A stretch of DNA of 17,048 nt from the NCBI GenBank assembly GCA_023301395.1, contig JALZUY010000210.1:1-17048 (forward strand), given 5' to 3'. The stretch's first letter is position 1. Each line of letters starts with the position of its first letter. This DNA is from Nonlabens sp. (GTDB taxonomy: Bacteria > Bacteroidota > Bacteroidia > Flavobacteriales > Flavobacteriaceae). Below the pieces are notes generated by a model that saw only the letters and a program-made list of their open reading frames with translations, was not told the DNA's origin and ran no database searches. A program made the translations under genes and the position numbers. Below, piece after piece: positions 12,668-17,048 of the stretch.

Positions 12668-14563
12668 ATGACTTCATTTGTAGGGAAATGGAAGTTGTTA
12701 GTGCTGTTATTATGTTGTGGTAATCTCGTTTTCGCGAAAGCGGAATTACCACCATCTACAACACATACCATCTTCTCCAGTTTAGATATTGCTACATTCA
12801 GTATCAATAAAAATACCACACGCTCAGAAATATTTGATTTATTCAAAGAGTTATTCATGAGCCATAGTATTAAGGCTAAGCTTAATGGTTATAAACGACA
12901 TGCTGATGTAATTACATTATTAGACTTGACTCTTACAGACGATAAAGAAAAATCTTATCCACTAAAACTGGAAAATGAAAAAGGTATTGATGATGCTTGT
13001 CTTACAATTAATGTAGTAGAAAATAGAGTTGTAGAATTTACAACTTGTATGGAGGCTCAAAAAGCTATAGTCCCTATTGTAGCAAGTAATGTAGATGAAG
13101 TGAAGTCAATTCTTGAGACTAAGTCGCAGTTAAAACCTGTACCGTCTGCAGTAGTAAAGGGTGAATCATTACTAGTTAATAAACCAATAAGCTCTAGACA
13201 ACAAGCTCAACAGGTAATTGCAACTCGCAAATCTCAAACAGAGCTTGAAATTAAAACTGCTCGATTACGTGTGAAACAACAACAAGAAGAACGTCGTTTA
13301 AATATCCTAGAACGTAAAGCTAAGGTAGAGGCTACTCAAGAATCTAATCGCATTAAAAATGAACAGCTTACAAAAGATAGAGCTCTTAAAAGAGAGCAAC
13401 GATTACAAGAAACACGTGATAGACAACAAGCTAAAAGAGAAGAACTAGAAGCTGCAAGAATTGAAAAACTTGAAGAGGAGAAAAGGCAAATATCTATTGA
13501 AACAGCCAGGATAGAATCGCAAGCACAAGCAGAGCGTGATCAACTTGAACAGCTAGAAAAAGAACGACTTGCAGCACAACAAAGACAGGAACAGCGACGT
13601 GTTGATGAAGAAAACGCAAAGAAAGAAGCATTGCAACTTAAAGTAAATGAGAAAGAAAGAGCTCGCGAAGTAGAGCGAGTACGTAACCGACTTGAAGCAG
13701 AACGATTAGAAAAAGCAAAGGCCAAAAAAGAGCTTGTAAAACAAGAAAAATTTGAGCTGGAGCTTAAAAGAAATGAGCAAGAACTAGAGCTGGAACGTCT
13801 CGCTCAACAGCGACTTGCAGCTCAAGCAGACCTAGATAGACAATTAGAGAAAGAACGTGCAATAGAGGAAAAGAACAAACGTAAAGAAAGAGAACGCAAG
13901 GAAAAAGAACTTATTGATGAGAGAGAACGCTATCGTGGAAAAAATGCAACCACATATCAACGTAGAGAGTTAATGCGAAATGCAAATGAGGAAGTTTATA
14001 TTCCAGATTCTGAAAAGATAATTGAACAAGGTTTTCTCATTTTTAATGCAGAACAATGCAGTTTCAAGGTTTTTATAGGACGTACTGATTTATATGATGC
14101 CTTTGGTCATAAACTACTCACCATAAATGATGAATTGATTGATGCACCACAAAACGGAAAAGTTGTAGTTAATGGAATAGAGGCAGTTTATGAGTTTACC
14201 TCAAACATGCTAATCATTAGAAATCTTCAATGGCAATTTATTAATGAAGACGGTAAGATTGTAGGGGCTTTAATGAATAGCGAAAAACCACAAAGTCAAA
14301 GTTTTAAATCGACGCATAGTTTTAAAATCAAAACAACATTTTCTAAAGAAGAAGTAAAAAGCGTTCTTAATCAAATTGAAATATATCAATTTGATACTGA
14401 ACTATTGGAAATGGATTATAAGGAGAATGGAAGGCTTATTGCTTTGGTTTTTAGAATAGGTGAAGAGTCTTTTGTTTTTAATGAATTAGATGCTATTTCA
14501 TATATTTTAATCGATATTGATGAAAATCACAATCGGGTAAAAGTGATTGATAAGAAAGAATAG
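12668..14563 (+). CDS. Secreted long-helix protein with duplicated end domains, paralog 1
   Basis: The 631-residue protein has a signal peptide cut after FAKA (residues 22-25). Residues 43-127 form a small domain beginning TFSINKNTTRSEIFDLFKEL and containing Cys111 and Cys127. Residues about 178-440 are an uninterrupted, extremely charged Glu/Arg/Lys/Gln helix (EERRLNILERKAKVEA, RAREVERVRNRLEAERLEKA), a coiled coil or a single stable alpha-helix. Residues 456-535 hold a second domain with EQCSFKV (Cys464) and GKVVVNGIEAVYEF. Residues 549-627 repeat the pattern of the first domain (FKIKTTFSKEEV ... LIDIDENHNRV). No transmembrane segment follows the signal peptide, so it is periplasmic or exported. 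The next gene is a clear paralog, and blaI-M56 follows. I recognise no named family; TolA- or myosin-like hits would only reflect helix composition. Confidence 0.85.
   Translation: MTSFVGKWKLLVLLLCCGNLVFAKAELPPSTTHTIFSSLDIATFSINKNTTRSEIFDLFKELFMSHSIKAKLNGYKRHADVITLLDLTLTDDKEKSYPLKLENEKGIDDACLTINVVENRVVEFTTCMEAQKAIVPIVASNVDEVKSILETKSQLKPVPSAVVKGESLLVNKPISSRQQAQQVIATRKSQTELEIKTARLRVKQQQEERRLNILERKAKVEATQESNRIKNEQLTKDRALKREQRLQETRDRQQAKREELEAARIEKLEEEKRQISIETARIESQAQAERDQLEQLEKERLAAQQRQEQRRVDEENAKKEALQLKVNEKERAREVERVRNRLEAERLEKAKAKKELVKQEKFELELKRNEQELELERLAQQRLAAQADLDRQLEKERAIEEKNKRKERERKEKELIDERERYRGKNATTYQRRELMRNANEEVYIPDSEKIIEQGFLIFNAEQCSFKVFIGRTDLYDAFGHKLLTINDELIDAPQNGKVVVNGIEAVYEFTSNMLIIRNLQWQFINEDGKIVGALMNSEKPQSQSFKSTHSFKIKTTFSKEEVKSVLNQIEIYQFDTELLEMDYKENGRLIALVFRIGEESFVFNELDAISYILIDIDENHNRVKVIDKKE
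12730..12747. repeat. Second coding copy of the TTTCGCGAAA repeat
   Basis: The palindrome core TTTCGCGAAA (12730-12739) with the right flank GCGGAATT is identical over 18 bases to 7259-7276. It encodes F-A-K-A-E at the signal-peptide cleavage site of the secreted helix protein. Confidence 0.85.
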
Positions 14564-14628
14564 TTGTATTTTATCTTTAAGTAATAGATTTATCTGTAAC
14601 TTTTATTCACTGGTTAATCATTACTATG

Positions 14629-14636
14629 TATTTTTG
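14629..14636 (+). promoter_or_regulatory. Candidate -7 element before the second charged-helix gene
   Basis: TATTTTTG followed by CA is an exact -7 box 23 bases upstream of the ATG at 14660. No TTG lies at -33, and no terminator separates the two paralogs, so the gene may be read both from here and from the upstream promoter. Confidence 0.45.
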
Positions 14637-14659
14637 CAAACTGAATAAATAATGTTAAA

Positions 14660-16177
14660 ATGTTCTCTAGATTATTAATTAATACACTCGCAATTGTCTT
14701 ATTGCTAATCAATTATGCTCAAGCAAATTCTTTATCTACGTCAGATTTAGAATTTACAAACGAAACTATATTTAAATTAGATTGTAACAGTACTAAGGAT
14801 GATCTCTTTACCTTTTTTGACACTTTAAAAGAATCTTTTGAAATTGATGCTCAACTTACATCCTATAAATCACGTAATGGAAAGTTGATGGTTTTAGGTA
14901 TTGCTTTTCAAGAAAGAACACAACGTGCTACAAAATTCATTATTAGATCAAATTCTGAAATTAATGATTTATGTATAGTAATAAATAATGTCACACAAAT
15001 TGTGAGTTATGCTGGTTCTTGTCAAGAAGAAAGCGCATCTATATTATATAGAGATCCTGTACAAGAAGAAAAAGAAAGAAAAATACTCACAGCTCGTGTT
15101 AAGAGACTCAAAGAATATAAACAGACTATTAAAGAGATATTTGAAAAAGAAGATATCACTGTAGAATATGATAAAAAAGCTGACAATCAAAAACAAGCTG
15201 CCGAAAATGCACGTAAAGAATCAAGACGTTCTAGACTTAATGAATCCTCTGATGGATACATTGCACTATCTCAGGCAGTTAATAGACAGTATAATGAGCG
15301 TAAGGATTCATTAAAGAACATTAGAGATAAAAAGCTAGAACTAGAAAAGATTAAAAAAGAAGAAATAGCTCTCCAAACTAAACGTAGAAAAGATTCTCTG
15401 AAAAAAGCTCGATTTAAAAAACCTGAAGCATGGTCAAGTGCAAGAGATAGTGTTAAAAAACCAGTGATTATTACTATAACAGGTTCTGGTAACAATAACA
15501 GTGGAAATTCTCAAACAGAATCAGTAGACATTTTAAAAAAAAATGCGAATATCAAAAAAGAAGATGAACAGAATACAGCTGATGTACTAGCTGTCATGAA
15601 GCAAAATAATACGCATTCAAACTCAATTATGGCAATAGACTCTAACACTATTTTCTTCTCTGGAGAGCAATGTACTTTTAAGGTGTATGAGAATCGAACT
15701 TTTATCTATGATCAAAATAAGAATACTATTCTCTCTGTAAACGCACCATTAGGTGAAGATCCTACACGCGGAAAAGTGATACTTAAAGGAGTAACTTATA
15801 ATTTTGAGTTTGATGGATTAGCACTTTCTGTAAAGAATAGAGACGGATATTTAATTGATAAAGATGGAAATTTATTAAATCCTATCGAGAGTTTTGATCG
15901 AGTTACTGCAAACAGCCAGTTCCAGCAGTCTCATGAATTTATAATTACCGCGCAGTCCAGACCTGCAGATGTAAGAGCTGTGATACAAGGAGTAAACGGT
16001 AATGGTTTTCAATTTCTCATTCAAGAAAATGTGAGTAACACTACAGGTGCTATTAATTATTTTGCTTTTAAGATAGATGGCAAGCCTTATAGTTTTAGAG
16101 AATATGAAGGTATTCCTGCAATACATATCCAACTGGATGTAAAACGTAAAATCGCTCGAGTACAAACTGCTGAGTAA
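14660..16177 (+). CDS. Secreted charged-helix protein with duplicated end domains, paralog 2
   Basis: The 505-residue protein has a signal peptide (MFSRLLINTLAIVLLLINYA then QANS, cut near residue 22). Its domain order repeats that of the preceding gene. The N-domain (about 37-121, FKLDCNSTKDDLFTFFDTL) has Cys105 and Cys121 at the same 16-residue spacing as in paralog 1. A shorter charged helical region covers about 134-265 (KIKKEEIALQTKRRKDSLKK). A low-complexity Gly/Asn/Ser linker (274-285, SGNNNSGNS) follows. Next comes EQCTFKVYENRTFIYD (Cys338) with GKVILKGVTYNFEF, and a final domain about 425-502 (HEFIITAQSRPADVRAVIQG ... IARV). The helix is much shorter than in paralog 1, so the end domains are the conserved part. 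A strong terminator follows. Function is unknown; it is likely periplasmic or exported. Confidence 0.85.
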   Translation: MFSRLLINTLAIVLLLINYAQANSLSTSDLEFTNETIFKLDCNSTKDDLFTFFDTLKESFEIDAQLTSYKSRNGKLMVLGIAFQERTQRATKFIIRSNSEINDLCIVINNVTQIVSYAGSCQEESASILYRDPVQEEKERKILTARVKRLKEYKQTIKEIFEKEDITVEYDKKADNQKQAAENARKESRRSRLNESSDGYIALSQAVNRQYNERKDSLKNIRDKKLELEKIKKEEIALQTKRRKDSLKKARFKKPEAWSSARDSVKKPVIITITGSGNNNSGNSQTESVDILKKNANIKKEDEQNTADVLAVMKQNNTHSNSIMAIDSNTIFFSGEQCTFKVYENRTFIYDQNKNTILSVNAPLGEDPTRGKVILKGVTYNFEFDGLALSVKNRDGYLIDKDGNLLNPIESFDRVTANSQFQQSHEFIITAQSRPADVRAVIQGVNGNGFQFLIQENVSNTTGAINYFAFKIDGKPYSFREYEGIPAIHIQLDVKRKIARVQTAE

Positions 16178-16196
16178 TCAATCCATTGATTTAATC

Positions 16197-16232
16197 AAAT
16201 CCCGTTTTGTTATATACAAAACGGGATTTTTT
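16197..16232 (+). terminator. Rho-independent terminator of the charged-helix gene pair
   Basis: A 14-bp perfect stem (16197-16210 with 16216-16229; core TCCCGTTTTGT with ACAAAACGGGA) has a 5-base loop and ends in six T residues, 19 bases after the stop codon at 16177. It separates the secreted pair from blaI. Confidence 0.9.
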
Positions 16233-16240
16233 ATGTAATA

Positions 16241-16296
16241 AACTATTTTTATAGTTAAATAACTACGTTCATAGTTTGATAACTATAAAAATAGTT
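16241..16296. promoter_or_regulatory. Three tandem 16-bp dyad operators, 20-bp period, for the BlaI-type repressor
   Basis: AACTAT-TTTT-ATAGTT (16241-16256), AACTAC-GTTC-ATAGTT (16261-16276) and AACTAT-AAAA-ATAGTT (16281-16296) are inverted repeats of the form AACTAT-N4-ATAGTT. Two are perfect and the middle one has one mismatch. They start exactly 20 bases apart, about two helical turns, so bound dimers would lie on one face. The third fills the space between the -33 and -7 boxes. Staphylococcal BlaI/MecI operators have a different sequence (TACA/TGTA core), so the assignment to this BlaI is by position. Confidence 0.75.
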
Positions 16297-16305
16297 ATAT
16301 GTTTG
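16276..16305 (+). promoter_or_regulatory. Promoter of blaI-M56 operon
   Basis: TTG (16276-16278), 19 bases, then TATGTTTG (16298-16305) match the Bacteroidota consensus exactly. The ATG is 40 bases downstream. The third dyad lies wholly between the two boxes, so repressor binding would exclude RNA polymerase. Confidence 0.75.
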
Positions 16306-16345
16306 GAGCATGATTAGGAAACTAGTCTGTTAAATCACTTTTGCT

Positions 16346-16705
16346 ATGGAAAAACTCACACAAAAAGAAGAAGAAATTATGCAAGCGCTCTGGCATCTTG
16401 AGAAGGCGTTTGTAAAAGAGATTGTACCACAATTGTCAGGTACTAATCACTATAACACAGTTTCAACGATAGTACGTAAACTAGAAGAGAAAGGCTATGT
16501 GGCTTATGAGGCTTTTGGGAAAACGCATCGTTATTTCCCAGTGGTTGATAAAGAGACCTATCGCAACACCTTTGTAAATACTGCCATGACTCGATATTTT
16601 AATGATAGTTATAAAAACATGGTTTCCTTTTTTGCAAACGAGGAAAAGATAAGCGCGTCGGACTTGAGAGAGATTTTAGAAATGATTGAATCTAAAGAAA
16701 AATAA
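16346..16705 (+). CDS. BlaI/MecI/CopY-family transcriptional repressor
   Basis: The 119-residue protein has the length and architecture of BlaI/MecI. The N-terminal winged helix reads MEKLTQKEEEIMQALWHLEK, then FVKEIVPQL, the recognition helix in YNTVSTIVRKLEEKGYV, and the wing AFGKTHRYFPVV. The C-terminal part is the dimerisation region (RYFNDSYKNMVSFFANEEKI, SDLREILEMIE). Such repressors bind dyads as dimers and are inactivated by cleavage triggered by a partner M56 membrane protease. That partner starts one base after this stop codon. Three dyads and the promoter stand just upstream, pointing to autoregulation. In flavobacteria such pairs are common without beta-lactamase, so beta-lactam sensing should not be assumed; no resistance gene is visible here. 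Confidence 0.92.
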   Translation: MEKLTQKEEEIMQALWHLEKAFVKEIVPQLSGTNHYNTVSTIVRKLEEKGYVAYEAFGKTHRYFPVVDKETYRNTFVNTAMTRYFNDSYKNMVSFFANEEKISASDLREILEMIESKEK

Positions 16706-16706
16706 T

Positions 16707-17048
16707 ATGGAAACCTTCTTAGAATACTTTTTAAAGAGCGCTGGAGTACTCAGTATTTTTGTTCTCGTTTACCATTTATTATTGCGTCGTTTGACATTTT
16801 TTCAAGCAAATCGCTGGTTTTTAATTGGTGGGATTGTCGCCTCCATGGCATTTCCATTAGTGGAGATTACTCAAACGGTTTATGTAGAGCAACCTGTTCA
16901 AGAATATGTTTATGCATCACAGGAATTTGTAACACCTATGGCGATGGTGCTAGAACAACCTGCAACGCCAGTAGAAACTCCATTTGATTATTGGCAGTTT
17001 TTTGGTTTTTTATATTTAACTGTAGTTGTCTTTTTTCTTGGTAAAATG
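16707..17048 (+). CDS. M56 (BlaR1-like) membrane protein, N-terminal 114 residues only
   Basis: The frame starts at ATG 16707-16709, one base after blaI, and runs off the right edge. It begins METFLEYFLKSAGVLSIFVL, then VYHLLLRRLTFFQANRWFLI, a start I recognise from flavobacterial M56 proteins. Hydrophobic segments lie at about 8-26, 36-54 and 94-113, with a polar external loop between the second and third. The zinc motif HExxH and the extracytoplasmic C-terminal region would lie beyond the window, so catalytic competence cannot be judged. Known relatives sense an envelope signal and trigger loss of the BlaI repressor. The one-base spacing implies strong co-expression. Confidence 0.85.
   Translation, partial: METFLEYFLKSAGVLSIFVLVYHLLLRRLTFFQANRWFLIGGIVASMAFPLVEITQTVYVEQPVQEYVYASQEFVTPMAMVLEQPATPVETPFDYWQFFGFLYLTVVVFFLGKM

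Noticed and set aside
12592..12858. Minus-strand frame of 88 residues upstream of thrS
   Set aside because: It is antisense to the start of the first charged-helix gene and would cross both candidate promoters; no signal peptide or family pattern is present.
13200..13990. Possible nucleotide tandem repeats in the charged-helix region
   Set aside because: The repetition is at the level of amino-acid composition (Glu, Arg, Lys, Gln); no repeating DNA unit is visible.
16241..16296. CRISPR-like array (three repeats with short gaps)
   Set aside because: The repeats are 16-bp dyads with 4-base gaps located in a promoter, far too short and close for a CRISPR array; they fit operators.

Overview
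The window looks like chromosomal DNA from a marine-type member of the Flavobacteriaceae (Bacteroidota). Supporting signs are the low G+C content, promoters of the Bacteroidota form TTG-N18/19-TAnnTTTG, a type IX secretion (T9SS) sorting domain, DUF6588 and DUF2306 proteins, a monomeric NADP isocitrate dehydrogenase, and repeated copies of the palindrome core TTTCGCGAAA. I associate that palindrome with Dokdonia/Nonlabens-like genomes, but this genus-level hint is from memory and was not tested.

Layout. (1) 1-2457, minus strand: a secreted protein cut by the window edge, a gene interrupted by one in-frame stop codon, and a DUF2306 membrane protein. (2) 2563-5068: icd (isocitrate dehydrogenase) with its own promoter and terminator. 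(3) 5041-7178, minus: rplS and trmD with a tiny T9SS-domain protein between them, then a previously uncalled 42-residue membrane peptide and a YbjQ-family protein. (4) 7221-8275, plus: a DUF6588 envelope protein, convergent with the next block and sharing a bidirectional terminator. (5) 8302-12553, minus: the translation cluster thrS-infC-(pseudogene, lipoprotein)-rpmI-rplT. infC appears to start at AUA, and a strong terminator follows it, so rpmI-rplT is probably a separate transcript with a structured leader. (6) 12619-16232, plus: two secreted paralogous proteins with long charged helices. (7) 16241-17048, plus: a BlaI-type repressor and the start of an M56 (BlaR1-like) membrane protein, behind three dyad operators spaced exactly 20 bp apart.

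How the parts relate. Regions 3 and 5 are housekeeping translation genes, but each conserved operon order has been opened by genes for exported proteins. Regions 6 and 7 are the most likely place for something undescribed. The two secreted helical proteins carry the same small domain at both ends. By its sequence pattern this domain resembles the repeated extracytoplasmic segment I associate with flavobacterial M56 proteins. They sit directly upstream of a blaI-M56 pair that looks tightly self-repressed. A link between the secreted pair and the BlaI/M56 sensor is inference only. Separately, in two genes the palindromic repeat supplies the codons for the signal-peptide cleavage motif FAKA.

All calls come from reading the sequence and from knowledge of the families; no database search was run.
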